Assembly (NCBI GenBank): GCA_936432065.2
Contig: OW386292.2
Span: 105,481,829-105,545,828 of the forward strand
DNA length: 64,000 nucleotides
Direction: 5' to 3'
Source: Rutpela maculata
Taxonomy: Eukaryota; Arthropoda; Insecta; Coleoptera; Cerambycidae
The notes beneath the pieces were generated by a model. That model was given only the letters and a program-made list of their open reading frames with translations, searched no databases and had not been told where the DNA came from. Made by a program: the position numbers and the translations under genes. This document shows, piece by piece, positions 1 to 11,395 of this stretch (position 1 is its first letter; each line of letters opens with the position of its first letter).

Positions 1-475
1 AGAAGTGACAATTATATATTGTCTTAAATTATAGAACTAACTAGGAGTAATAGCACTTGCTGAGCAGAAACGTGAAATGAAATTTGCGTCGCTCTGTCAA
101 CTTGTTAAAAGGTTCCCCTACCAAAACTCTATTCCGGTGCTACCATATTTCATAAAATAAAATTTACTATTGATTAAGATAACTAAAAAGGTACGAAAGT
201 TCGCGGTAAATTGAAATTTACCAATTAAGCGGATATGGCCTCTGTGTTTAATGGCATAAACTGTAAAATATAAAATAAATACAATAATATAAATAGACAT
301 GATCTTAAATCTAATTACATTTGTAAGGATAATTAAATGTCTGGGTAATTACTACTATAGATGGTAATTACTACTATAGATGGTAAATACTTGTACAGTA
401 TTTCTAAAAGAATAGGTGTGATTAACTGTGTGTTAATAAAAATGCGTAAAATCCTCAGGTGAAAGCAACAACTTG
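1..475. repeat. Dispersed repeat, copy A (partner at 62273-62755)
   Basis: This segment reappears in the same orientation near the other end of the window. Long blocks match with scattered substitutions and small indels, for example the run around 'taattaagcggatatggcct' and the run 'taattacatttgtaaggata'. By eye the copies agree at most positions but are far from identical, so they are old copies of one family rather than the two ends of one recent insertion. No coding potential is evident. A short internal duplication of about 20 bp (the 'taattactactatagatgg' unit at 344-382) occurs in this copy only. The copy may continue beyond the window edge. It may be part of an LTR, because copy B lies beyond a primer-site-like motif at 61080, but that is inference. 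Confidence 0.75.
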
Positions 476-3145
476 AATATCGTCGCTGTCCTTCAGAGAG
501 GAGGAATCCACCAAGGTGAAGAGCGCATCCTTTGTTTTCAGCGTTGCGCAAGAAGTCGCTCAAATTTCGCGGGATTCCTTAAGTAGCTGATACTTGTCTT
601 CGCGTTCCTGCATCATGATCCTCTTGTACTTTTCAAGCTGGATTTTTCCATACGAAGTCCACTCCGATCGACGTAGCTGTTTTCTCAACTTGCGATTTCA
701 AGCCCAATATCCCAGTAATCATTCGAAAATTGTTACAGGGCCTAGGCCCACTTATATAAGGGGCTCCAAAAGCTGCTTAGCCTCGAACGCAGGGTAGGGT
801 AGTCACCTGAACAAAATTTTAGTGTTTTACGTGCAGTACCCCCTCTGCAATACACCGGTGAGGAAGAGGTCTCACCCGGCCGACTAGTCAGGTCCTTGGT
901 GGTTTCGACAATTTGGGGTGGTGCAGGTGGTCAGATATAAAAGACAAAGTCGTTCTAATTAAACATTTAATCAATGGCAGGGCACGTAGTACAATATATC
1001 ACTATATTTATCTCAAAAAAAACGTACTAATAAGTGGGGTCCACACGCTTAACCTAATATAAACAACATATCTTACAGACTAATAAATATACAAAAGGTC
1101 ATATATGGGGAGCGTGCCAACAAAATAACTACATGTGACCCAAGGCACGATAACACCTAAATGACTCAAAACTATTGAGATTTATTGATACAATAAGGCC
1201 AAGCTATTTAATTAGCGAGTTAATGTTACACAAAATATGTTAAATATTTACTGAAATTTACTAAAATCGTTATGAGCAACACTTTACCAAAATTACTGAA
1301 TTATTGAATTAGTTATGTGCAAAATAAGACTAAAATGTCACTGAAAATCATATACTAGTTATGACGAACGGTCCTGTCCGCTCTCTTGACTCGGGCAAAC
1401 AATCCCTAATTATTTTTACGGTACGGTGGATGTAGTATTCATGTGGCGGATGCCTCGTTAGAATAGGTAATGTGATTCCGCTTACCTTTGGTAGTGTCTA
1501 GATACCTTTTTCCGTCCTACCAGGGTAGCGTAACTCGATGTGAGGTGGCAGACAATCTATGTGGAGCCTAGATGTGATGAGATCCCAGTACCATTTAACA
1601 CAAGATAACCGGTAATAATCCATCAGCTGGGCACCATACTCCGGACCAGAGTCGAATCCAGAGTCAAACTGGAAGTCCCTCGTAAAGTGTATAACATGTC
1701 GCAGAAGTTCCAAGTAAAATCGTAACGTAGCAACTCCAAATAACCATAAACTGCCAAACGGATCTCAATGCTCGTAACTTAACAAATAGCTTTAACAACC
1801 AGACAACAACCAAACGAGTAGACAAACCAACAAACAAGTAACCAACAAAGAAACAAACAGCCCTGCAATAAAATAAATGACCTAATTTACAAATCTATTT
1901 CAAACCTGTGGGTTTTCAGAGACGTACCTGAGATGTGATGTGGGCTGAAAGAGATCCTTTGCTGTCAAAATGGCACTCCAAAGTCTTGCATTCGGACGAC
2001 GCCGCGTGCTGTAGAAAATTGACTTTATCCGGAAATCCGTAGCTGTATTTCCCCAAAACGATACTCAAAACCAAATGGAAATACGACTAATCTTATCGTG
2101 ATGAACACTAAATCCCATAAATGGAGCAAAACTTACAATATTGCTAAAACTCGTATTCAGACGACTCAATCTTTTAGCACGCCATGACCAAGATAAAAAT
2201 GTCCCCCTATCAAAAATCAAGTTTTTTTCACTTCCGACGGTACGTTCAGAATTTCCACTTAACGGTATATCCCACAACTAGAATAGATTTTCCTAACTTC
2301 GTTTATATCCACAAATATTATCATAATATACTCCGAAGGTCGTCCTCTCATAAATCTACCCACCAAAAGAAGGTTTAATCAATAATTCTGGCCATTATGG
2401 TAGAAGCTTTAAAAGGACGTTTTTGCAATGCACTCTCTTAATGAATATCTGAACGCACTCACCCTGGCACTTCCTGTATGAAATCGCATTTAATGGCGGA
2501 CGTGAAACATCAGGTAGCGGTATTATGCAACCAGTTATACTCTATTAATATCTATTTGGCGAGGGATGGTACCAGTATGCTCAAATGCGCAATAAAATGT
2601 GTGAAAATAACGAAGGTAGTACCTAAAATTCTAGCGATTACTAAATGGGAAAATAGACTGTAACAAAATATCTCGAGAAATTAGGTTCTTTAGGTTTCGC
2701 GATTTACTAAAAATTGGTGGGTGATGGAGCTAAACGGACACTTGATTCGTGTTCAGCACCTCAACTTCTTTAAAATATAAAAACAGCACACATACAAATA
2801 AAGCGTTTTAAATGGCAGACATTGAAAATAGTTGTCAATAAAAAAAAGTAAAAATATGTCTTAAGTATATTGAACACGTTATACTAATCAATGTTATTGG
2901 ATAGAAATGATACTGGTACTGGTGATCCACATGCAACAGTACAACGATCTTCTGTAGGAGACTCACGTGTTAAAAATACTGTGTCAGCTCTTCTTTCCAT
3001 TGTAGGATTCGTTTTTTTCTCTAGTCTGTGGAGCGAGCAAAGCTTTTCTGACCATCTAAGTTTATAAAGCTAAATCAGGTTTACGGTAGTGGGACTTATG
3101 AACATCTACCTGATGACCATAAAATCAACTAGGATTTGGGTATCG
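476..3145. other. No supported gene; promoter-like and low-complexity patches
   Basis: No recognisable gene is visible. A TATA-like palindromic motif, 'cttatataagggg', lies at about 752-765 downstream of 'tgttacagggcctaggccc', which looks like an LTR start, but no partner LTR was found. A CAAA-rich low-complexity patch lies at about 1795-1865. A 71-codon minus-strand frame at 1498-1713 is rich in D/Y/W and ends near two possible splice donors (minus strand, about 1488 and 1506); it could be an exon but matches nothing I know. The other short frames here look like chance. Confidence 0.5.
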
Positions 3146-4730
3146 TTACCAGTTAGTTTTAGTACTTACATTAATGTTGCAAACTGTTTCCTTAACTGGA
3201 TTTTTAGCTCCACACATTTCTGGCAAATCTCTTATTGCTCTACAAGCTTCAAATCTTCTTATAGCACTACAATTGGTAAATAAATAATGATTAGTTTCTT
3301 CAATTCCAACCGATGCTCGAAACTTTATTATAGTATCAACATATTGCGACATTTGTTTGGTAAATAAAATTGGCATATTTCTATCTCTTTTGCATCTAGT
3401 TTCAATTCTATAGAAGCCAGAACTAATTTTTTTTCTTCCTCTGTTAATATTCTATAAATATCACTGTCTTGCTGAACAATTTGTTTATTTCTATAACTAT
3501 TAATAGTTTTTCAGTTTCTGCAGTTCTTTTTCGGTTAAATAGTAGTACACTTATCATAACAAATTTATTCAAATTTTCAAATGCTTTTGTATCAACAAAC
3601 GTGGAGGTCTTTAAATCCTTATAGGAATCATTTGCAAGTTTTTCCATAAACTCCATTAACTTTGAAATATCTTCAATTTCAGGTGCACCTCATGCTTATT
3701 AAATTTAGCCTCTTTTGAAGCTAGCAATGGTTGTCGCTTAATTAGGGTCCATAATTTGCATTCAATAACCTCAGAAAGATATATATTTGTTTTCTGAAAT
3801 CTTCATCGTTATTAATTAAACACTCATTTTCCAAAACACTAGCACATTTTCTCAACATTAGTTTAATTTCCATAGCTGCGCTTGGATGAACAAATGTATT
3901 GTTATCATTATTGAATTTTTCCAATTTCCTGCCAAGTGTCAACACTAATGGAAAATTTTTCTGGAAAAAAATGTCGCGTTTTTTACAGGAGGTTCTAGGG
4001 TTTGAATTTCTCTTAAAATTCTTCCAAGAAGTCTCATCTTTGACCGAACTATCTGAATACAATTTACTTTCATACAATGAACATAACACAAAAAATTGAC
4101 GAAATTAAGAATAGTTTTATCTTTTTTTTTTTTAATAAATCTGAAATGTCATCTTCAGAAAAAGTTGACAAAACTGTAGAGACAAATTGATGTCTTATAT
4201 TCATTCCAGGTAGTGTTCAAGATCTTTATACATTTCGCGTCAGACTGCACTATTTTACTTTTAACTTTTCTATTCTTGCATTTCTTAGAATGTGTCCCTA
4301 AAAACGTTTTTCAACACATTAGTTTACGTTCTGAACAAGGTAGAAAATTTTCAGCATTTTTCGGTAATTTAGTTCTTCTGGAGACTATTAAGTTATCGGT
4401 AGCATATCCTACCTGCACATTGTATTGGAAATTTGAATAACTTCGTAACTTCGCAATGATAGATCTTCTAAGGGCATCCTTTTTAGTAAACACAAAAAAT
4501 TCTTGACTTCCTCAGTTTCTGGTTACATGTCTTCCATATATCTTGAAAACTTCATAATTTTCTTTTTACAGAGATAACACCAATGAAACTTCTTCTCTTC
4601 AAGTGCCTTATTTCTGACTACATGGTCTTCAATAACTGTATTTGAAACCATTTCATTAGTTTTTTCATACTCAGTATTATCCATATTATTTATTAATCTC
4701 GATAATTTCACTATTTTCTTCATTATATAA
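3146..4730 (-). pseudogene. Decayed zinc-finger / tyrosine-recombinase-like gene (Crypton-like family)
   Basis: Read on the minus strand from 4730 to 3146, successive fragments in shifting frames resemble one arthropod protein family. First comes a zinc-finger part with 'WCYLCKKKIMKFSRY', then a block ending in 'LPKNAENFLPC' and a degenerate H..KKC half-finger. Next is a linker (4089-3742) containing 'HPSAAMEIKLMLRKCA', followed by a helical block with 'LLFNRKRTAETEKLL' (3656-3444) and a C-terminal block with 'VPILFTK'-type and 'CGAKNPV' motifs (3376-3146). In intact relatives the last block leads into an R-x-x-H motif like that of tyrosine recombinases; here it stops at a consensus splice donor (minus strand, GTAAGT at 3169-3164). 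Stops and frameshifts separate the parts, so no continuous product is possible. The family resemblance is from memory; the recombinase role is inference. Confidence 0.55.
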
Positions 4731-4964
4731 ATTAATAGCAGGGATTTCTTGTAAGTTTTCTCTTAAAATACTTTGAGATGAGTCATTCATATTCATTGCC
4801 AATATTAAATTGAATTATCAATGTCGTGCAGTAAGGAATCGTCGTAGGAATTTCTAGGTATAGTCATTACAAGACATATTCTCATCAAGTGGTATGTGGT
4901 TTGGATTTTCATTGTTTCATTCAATAGCTTTCTCTACCCACACAAAAAATTCTTTCAGATCTGG

Positions 4965-5191
4965 GGATCAGACTGTCATATCCTATAGTATTTTGACCTG
5001 CTAAATCCAAATCTGCCATCAGATTTGAGCCAGCACGTCTCAGTTTTGCAAAAAATGTAAAAACCGTGAAAATAAGCGCTACAAGCCAAGGTTTTTTGCA
5101 TTTTCTGCAAAACTGAGACATGCTGGCTTAAATCTGATGGCAGATTTGGATTCAGCGGGCCAAAATACAATAGGATATGATAATCTGATCC
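4965..5191. repeat. Fold-back repeat (MITE-like), arms about 90 bp
   Basis: The left arm (about 4965-5058) and right arm (about 5097-5191) are reverse complements with few mismatches, separated by about 40 bp. The arms share the core 'aaatctgccatcagattt' (read with its complement) and the run 'ctcagttttgcaaaa'. Such short fold-back elements are typical of non-autonomous DNA transposons. No transposase is encoded and no clear target-site duplication was identified. Confidence 0.75.
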
Positions 5192-5345
5192 AAATTGGTA
5201 ATATTTATTTTTCTTAATTTGGGTGTAAAAATAGGTTCTCTTCGATATCAACGTTAATGCAAAAAAATAGGGTATATATCAAAACATCCAGAGGTGCCAC
5301 CGAACTACTGAAAATGATAGAAAATTAGAAAAAAAAAACAAAATT

Positions 5346-5525
5346 GATCCATAGTTTGGTTTCCGGGTACCCTTCCGCGTTGATTGTTTTGAATGCTTGA
5401 CGTTTCGACCATCCTGTCGTGGTCTTCTTCTGACGCTTCAGAAGAAGACCACGACAGGATCGTCGAAACGTCAAGCATTCAAAACAATCAACGCGGAAGA
5501 GAACCCGGAAACCAAACTATGGATC
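5346..5525. repeat. 88-bp hairpin with 4-bp loop
   Basis: Positions 5346-5433 and 5438-5525 are reverse complements with only a few mismatches around the 'cccgg' segment and one base near 'gaccatcctg'. The loop is 'cgct'. The right arm carries 'gtcgaaacgtcaagc', a string resembling the GAAAC-containing terminal sequences of Penelope-like elements; a similar 'cgaaacgtcagc' string occurs beside the Penelope fragment at 18.2 and 19.1 kb. The left half is therefore probably an inverted copy of a retroelement terminus. No intact hammerhead ribozyme core is evident. Confidence 0.8.
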
Positions 5526-5968
5526 ATCATCAGCTCCGTGAAAGCCTTAGAACCAAAATAAAAACAAAATTGTTCAAATATCAAAAGAGTTTATTATTAT
5601 AAGCTAATTAAAACAGTTTACTAAAGTATTATGAAATAAGTAAAAACAAGTTCTTATTCTAGTTTATAATCAGATTTTTTTTCAAATTGGGGCATCAAAG
5701 ATCTGGATTTTAGTCTTCATTTAATATATCCGTCTCTCTGCGGCTGACCTACTGCGGCTGCAGCTTCTGTGACTAAACGAACACATCGCTCGATAGACTG
5801 GGTGTGAGAGGGGTAATTTGGAAATGTCATTATATTTTCGTTTGTATAAATATAACTTTTGAGCTCTTGCACGCTGATTGATTTTGTTAAGGAGGCTCAT
5901 TGTTTAAATAAGTGTCATAACTTATCATTTCGTAGTACTCGCCAGCTTCAAAATTAATTTGTGGAACT
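5526..5968. other. No gene seen
   Basis: AT-rich sequence between the hairpin and the 3' end of the next broken gene. A short direct repeat of 'ctgcggctg' lies at about 5737-5760. Nothing else stands out. Confidence 0.5.
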
Positions 5969-7140
5969 TTAACTGACACCGATGTTGTTTTGTCTCTGGT
6001 TTCTAGTTTTCAAAATTCTACGTAAAGCTAGTGTTCTGATAGTTGGTTTGTCGTCAGTTACCATAGCTAATAGTAGATTCTCTGGATGTGAAAAATATGC
6101 ATTCCTTTGAATGACTGGATCAATTACGTTTCTTAAAACTGGTGCGTAAACTTTGACGATATATGTAGCTAACGTTATCAGATTTTGGGTAGATTTTTCA
6201 CATGAAATGTATAAACGCAGTATTCTACTAGAAGTTGTTAGCCACCACGAATGTGAAATTGGGCCCGGCTGAAGATTAGATAAATTCTGGGAACACTCAC
6301 CAGATGTTACAGCCAAAACTATTCTATACAGATAATTCTGATCGTTACTTAGGTTCGCCAAATCAACTGTTGGTAACGCATTTCCTTCAATTGCCATGTA
6401 TTTTACAACTGGTTGCATGCAGTGCTTTAATGCTTTACCTATAGGACCAGAGAACGAATTTGGACCATGCGTTGCACCATCCAAGTACACTAAAAGATGC
6501 CGAAGAGGCAGTTTATTTGTATGCAGGAGACACAAACCAATGAAGTGGTTTTTTGTAATGAACTTCTAATTTACGTATTATACCATTTTCATTAGTTCCG
6601 TTGCATCGAATCGCAACCAGCTCATCAGTTTTGTACCCCTTTAGAGATAAAAAAGTTGTAATAGCCGTAAAAATGTTGGAAGATGTCCCCGATAAAGGAG
6701 TTACATATCCTAAATATTCAGACATCGGCTCCTGCACCAAAACCACATGTTCTTCAGTAAAGTTTACGGTTTGATGGACGCCGTCTTTTAAAATAGTTTT
6801 CCTTGTTAAACTTTTGGCCATCGAAATATATTGATTTCAGCATGAGATCTTTTTCATCGTTTGATTGATTTTGTTTTCTAAACTTATGTCTTTCGCGTCT
6901 TTCTTTACTGCCATCTATAACTGATGAAATGTCGTCTATGGTCACAACTCCTAGATCCTGAAGTAATGCTGAGGACACCGCAGCTGCTCCGGGATCAGAG
7001 AGGCGCCATCTATCGCACTCTCCTGCTAAATTTGGCAGAGATTTACGCATTTGTCCAGATCTAATAGAAATAGGAGGTTCTGGGGAACGTTCAAAATAAT
7101 TGATGGCAAACTAAGGCTCATTTCCTTTAATTTGAGAATC
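5969..7140 (-). pseudogene. Broken gene of an uncharacterised animal family
   Basis: Three minus-strand frames join end to end as one protein of a family I recall from arthropod and cnidarian genomes, never with a named function. The N-terminal part (7140-6754) contains 'SLPNLAGECDRW' and 'AAVSSALLQDLGVV'. The middle (6821-6513) contains 'EPMSEYLGYVTPLSGT' and 'KKPLHWFV'. The C-terminal part (6535-5969) contains 'LDGATHGPNSFSGPIGKAL', 'SWWLTTSSRILRLY' and 'PENLLLAMVTDD'. A frameshift separates the last two near 6535-6513 and another lies near 6754-6821. A lysine/glutamate-rich stretch upstream may be the remnant N-terminus. Because such genes multiply in genomes full of transposons, I suspect a mobile-element origin, but that is inference. 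The exon-like frame at 32756-33073 resembles another N-terminal part of the same kind of protein. Confidence 0.55.
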
Positions 7141-8921
7141 ATTAGCATCTTTTTGTAGCTTGGCAGTTTTTGCAATGCTGGACGATGCTGCTTCTTGCAA
7201 TTTCCTTTTCTCTCTTTTCTCCATTTGTTTCGTGGTATTGCTGTCCACGTTTCCTATCATCATTTTTCTGGCGCTCCGCTGTTCTAGCAAAAATCTTCGC
7301 TCTAAAACAGGTCTTTTCTTTAATTTTTCACAGGTACACTTTTCAAAACAGATGCACTTGCAGGTTGCAATATCGAATAAACTCTTTGATTTTTCTTTAA
7401 ACTCTTCGATCTTTTTTATGTAGCTTGCAACATTTGTAGGAATTCAATTGCGACAGTAACTGAAAGTTACAAACAACAATAAAATTTCCTTTTTCTTACT
7501 ACAAAAAAAAAAACTAAAATATTTACTTAATGCAATTTTTAATGGATCTCGCACAATAAACTCGCAATTTGATTTCTAATTTCACATTGGCAAATATTAT
7601 ATTTAAAATGTAGATCGGCAACTATTGGTCATTTACCTATATTAATTAAAATAACAAAATTATCCTGTAATTATTTTCAATTAATAAACCAAAGTGTTAA
7701 AATATGTCACTGTTACGAACTACCCCCTCGGAAAGGGGTGGTTTGGGTAGTCGTGGACCTCACACGTTTTTTCAGAGGCTGGTGCGTAGCCCTGACAATT
7801 TGTACAGGTCAATCCGTGGTAGTTGAAAACCCAGGTTTACCTAGGAACGACGATCACGTCGTTATTAAATAAAACACGTCTTGGTAGATTACTAATTTAC
7901 TGCGGTAAAAATATGACGATGAACACACACTTTTACATTGGACAAGAAACCGGAGGAAACAGCTGGTTTCCCCGGACCAATTCGATTACATAACTAAATT
8001 TACCACTTTCTTTACAAATTGACCATCTAGGATCAAGGGAATGAAACGTTCTATTTACTCACCCCCCTCTGGTAGTAATTCCCGGGCAGTAAGCCCCGTT
8101 TCTACTCTTTGTGTGTACACTTCACCTATGATTCGAGGATTTATTCTCACTCTTTAAACGCTTCTGAAAATATATAAAAGTTTGACTCCCGTTAAGTTAA
8201 TAATTTACGTATTTAAATTTAGAAAATATTAGTATTTAGCGACCAAAAATGACTTTACAGCATTTCGACGGATCTCGCCGGAGTCGAGCCTTTTCGAACG
8301 AAGCTGTGGGCCGAACTGATTTCACTTTGTCCCACGGCCCAAGACTTCCCAGAGTCCGTAGGGTTATCTAATGCTGAGGTTAGCGTCTGACTTGGATCCG
8401 GTAGGAAACGTTCAGTTAATAATCACATTGTATGGTAACAAAGCTAGCCTCAGGCATAATTAAATTTTATTGATAGTTAGCTCGAGATTATATGTATTTA
8501 ATTTGGAAAAATTTTATTTAGTAAAAAGGAAGAAGGGGTGCTTTTTGCACATTACCTCCCCTTTTGAAAAAGAAGCATACTTCTGCGAGTATCTATCCTT
8601 TTAGATTCCGGGACATGATAGTCCTTTATTTTCGATCCATGATCACTTGTCCTATTGCAACATTGAACAAAACTAATTAAATTAAACGGCGTACATTAAC
8701 ACAACCGTATGTATGTATAGATATGTGAACACGTACTACTAGTGTCTTATTTATGATTATAATTGTATATACATTTAAACTACTTCAACTCAAGAAAAAA
8801 AAACTTTAATTCCGAAATGATGTGGGGCTATCCCAGATTTAACTTTCCTTTTGTTCCGGCCATGTTGCGGCAATGGTTTCGGGGTATTTGGATAGTTGTG
8901 TTCTTCTTTAGGCGGGTTGAG

Positions 8922-8925
<4 letters not shown>
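7141..8925. other. No supported gene; one more GC-rich block
   Basis: No recognisable protein. The block from about 7714 ('tgttacgaactaccccctcg') to about 8460 is less AT-rich than its surroundings and contains several short palindromes such as 'acgacgatcacgtcgt'. It could be an old LTR or 5' leader, but no partner copy or primer site was found. A poly-A tract lies at 7502-7512. Confidence 0.4.

Positions 8926-9011
<86 letters not shown>
8926..9011. repeat. (TA)n microsatellite at the edge of the 2-kb inverted repeat
   Basis: About 85 bp of almost pure TA dinucleotide with one interruption (atatgtatat). It ends exactly where the left arm of the large inverted repeat begins, so it marks a rearrangement breakpoint. 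Another TA tract occupies the spacer edge at about 11351-11390. Confidence 0.95.
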
Positions 9012-9016
<5 letters not shown>

Positions 9017-9039
9017 ATTAATTTCAAAGACAACGCCAA

Positions 9040-9299
9040 ATTGCCACCTTTTTCAATGATTTGCAGAACCCATATGATTTTTTTAAGTACTTCTTTTACG
9101 ATATTTGTTAGAAATGATTGCTACAGAATCCAATCTGTTTTCCACACAAACTAATCCACAGGCCTCAACATCTCTAACCACAACTGACATAAGGAGATAC
9201 TTGGGAATACGTATTCTTATGTATGTGATACATCTGCCCAGTACAAGAAATTATTGGTCAGCCAATGTATATGTAGAAGTTATCAAACAATGTCATTGA
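9040..9299 (+). pseudogene. piggyBac transposase fragment (left-arm copy)
   Basis: The frame contains 'DIRRYLGIRILMYVIHLPST' followed by 'RNYWS', the characteristic start of the piggyBac (DDE_Tnp_1_7) catalytic region. A neighbouring frame just upstream reads 'PYDFFKYFF', the usual preceding segment, so there is a one-base frameshift near 9105. The fragment ends at about 9300, where unrelated gypsy pol sequence begins. The N-terminal remainder survives only outside the other arm (13395-13870). Confidence 0.75.
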
Positions 9300-9330
9300 A
9301 ATATTTTGAAAAATTGAAACAAAATTTACA

Positions 9331-9847
9331 TTGACCTGCGTGAATTCGAGACAGGAAATTTAGTATATCTCCGCGACTTTCGTAGTCACCGAGGGATATC
9401 AAAAAAATTATGTAAACCATGGTTAGGTCCTTATAGAGTATTAGAAAAAAGGGGCCAGTTAATTACAAAATTAGGAAATTAAATAGTAGAAAAGAACAAA
9501 TCGTACACGTAAACCGCCTCAAACTCTTCGCGGGAAATTACCTGGAACGAAATTTTGGAAACCCAAGAGTTTCGCAACGTCATCCAGACATCAATAATTC
9601 AGTTTCAAATGAACACATTTCACCACATTTGGAGAATGTACCAAATGGCGCGGATATTGTCACAAATACTTTAGATTTGTTACCATTTGCGGCCTTTGCC
9701 CAACATAAAATTAAAACTTATTTACTCGTCCGGAACCTAGCACACCTAAGATGCTGGGGAGGAATATTCCGCCTATACCTGTCAGACGGTCAACTAGATT
9801 CACGAGACCACCTGACAGATATGGATTATAACTGCACAGTAGCATAG
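9331..9847 (+). pseudogene. Gypsy-type integrase C-terminal tail (left-arm copy)
   Basis: From 9331 the frame shows 'FETGNLVYLRDFRSHRG', then 'KLCKPWLGPYRVLEKRGQL', the small barrel domain found at the integrase C-terminus of Ty3/gypsy elements and retroviruses. A stop near 9481 and a frameshift lead into 'HVNRLKLFAGNYLERNFG' and a tail ending at 9847. Protease, reverse transcriptase and the catalytic integrase core are absent. It lies upstream of the env-like gene in the order expected for env-bearing gypsy elements. Confidence 0.75.
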
Positions 9848-9988
9848 GATTTTATAATTTAAATGATTAATTAATTTAGAACATATATAATCGTAGTACT
9901 TGGACGTTTTAGGAGACGTCATTATCTTAGTATTATATTCAAATTTTAGATAAACAGGGACAAATTACTTTAGACTAATATTACGGAG

Positions 9989-10040
<52 letters not shown>

Positions 10041-10146
10041 GTATAGACATTATCAGAGCTAAAAATATAAATCAATAGAGATACAACAAAATTTATATAT
10101 ATATTTTCCCTCTTAGGTTAAAAAAAAACGAACGTCGAAGGACAAT

Positions 10147-10999
10147 ATGAAGAATATGGTGGACCTGGGGTTCATGGGCGTCGTAATGTTGGGGATAGTT
10201 GTGGGGAATCAGGCGTTGATAGCATATGACTGTGAAAGTCCCAATGTTAACATAACTTCCATTTCGATAAACAATCTCGCTAATTGTGAGGAAGAGAGTT
10301 CAGAATATCACGTGGAATATGTACCCATTAAAGTAATACAGCGAAATGACATAAAGCAGCAATTAGTACGGACCTGCCTCATCGAGATAAATAGGCATAT
10401 TTCTCATTGCGGCATGCATAACCACTAGTCAACCGTTGCAGGTGGTATGCTAGAACATATCCACCAAATTGGACCAGAGGAATGTAGAAATTTGCATAGA
10501 TATAAAACCATTAAAATATTTAATCAAAACGTGGGAAATATCGCAATAAATGGGACGATTTCTGCGACTATGACCTTATTTGGATCGCTTACAAATGATG
10601 GTGCTTGCGAAGGCACCACTTATCACGGAAGGTGGGCATAGTTGGAAAAATGTAGTAGTCATGGTTTTCGAACGAGCAGCAGTAGAAAATATTATGATTA
10701 GAAGAATGTCTGGACTGGAAACCGACAATCAAGGATTTTCGACGCTAGGAATTTTCAATAAGGACGAATTAAAACAGTTAGCCAGGTCAACTTTCCAAGA
10801 AGTTTGGGGATGGTTCACCGACATAGGAATGTTTACAAGCGGGATCATGGGATTCTATTTTATTTTTAGAATAGTCAAATATATATTAGGCGTAATCCTC
10901 CACGGAGTTACTTTATACAAGGAAAACGGATGTGGACTTATAATTTTTGCTAGTGTGTGGAACACTGGCAATTTGGCTGTTAACTCGTCAAAATACTGA
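10147..10999 (+). pseudogene. Env-like glycoprotein gene, broken (left-arm copy)
   Basis: The start at 10147 opens with a hydrophobic signal-like segment ('GVVMLGIVVGNQALIAYDC'), then a cysteine-spaced ectodomain with 'NLANCEEESS' and 'HISHCGMHNH'. A stop at 10426 interrupts it. The second piece (10447-10641) and third piece (10580-10999) are in different frames. The last contains a membrane segment around 'SGIMGFYFIFRIVKYILGV', as expected for an envelope anchor. The Cys pattern reminds me of glycoproteins carried by insect retroelements and by chuvirus-type viruses; which source is unclear. At least one stop and one frameshift prevent a full product. It sits about 300 bp after the integrase tail and lacks a following LTR. 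Confidence 0.6.
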
Positions 11000-11056
11000 G
11001 ACAGGAATAGCTCAAGTAGTAGAAAGTGCGGAAGAAACGGAGAGGCAAATACATAT

Positions 11057-11350
11057 TAATCAATCTGGCCCGGAAACCAAGCCGATTTACCCTAAATTTA
11101 CCTAACGAATCAAAACATTGGACTTCTAATGAATAGAATGAGAGTATTTCAACGATGGAGATAAGTGGAAGTTAAGTTAATCCTACCAAATCATATCGAA
11201 AAAAAAAAAAATCATATTCCGTGGTATGAGTCCAAATGTTCCAAAACTCAAAGACAGTGGTGTACCTCTCTGCAATCCTATATCCTATATATGTCAAAAA
11301 CCTCCTAGCCAATACCAGTCGCAGAAATATATATAAATATACGTATGTTG

Positions 11351-11386
<36 letters not shown>
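11057..11386. other. Spacer of the large inverted repeat
   Basis: A 330-bp loop between the arms. It contains a short non-coding stretch ('gaccaagccgatttacc'-like sequence, a poly-A run at about 11200) and ends in a TA tract (about 11351-11390). Nothing coding was identified. Confidence 0.8.

Positions 11387-11395
<9 letters not shown>

Larger units (their letters stand above)
9012..11056 (+). repeat. Left arm of a 2-kb near-perfect inverted repeat
   Basis: This 2.0-kb arm is repeated in reverse complement at 11387-13394, with a 330-bp spacer. Every coding frame in it has an identical partner on the opposite strand of the other arm. The only differences I can see are the length of an internal TA tract (about 50 bp at 9991-10039, about 18 bp in the other arm) and small indels around 9743-9780. 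It carries a piggyBac fragment, a gypsy-type integrase tail and an env-like gene. Confidence 0.95.

Noticed and set aside
5430..5480. Intact hammerhead ribozyme
   Set aside because: 'ctgacg' and 'cgaaacgtc' are present, but the conserved A after CUGANG is missing and stem II is not convincing.
8763..9059. Plus-strand 98-codon frame
   Set aside because: Two thirds of it is the (TA)n tract read as alternating Tyr-Ile; not a gene.
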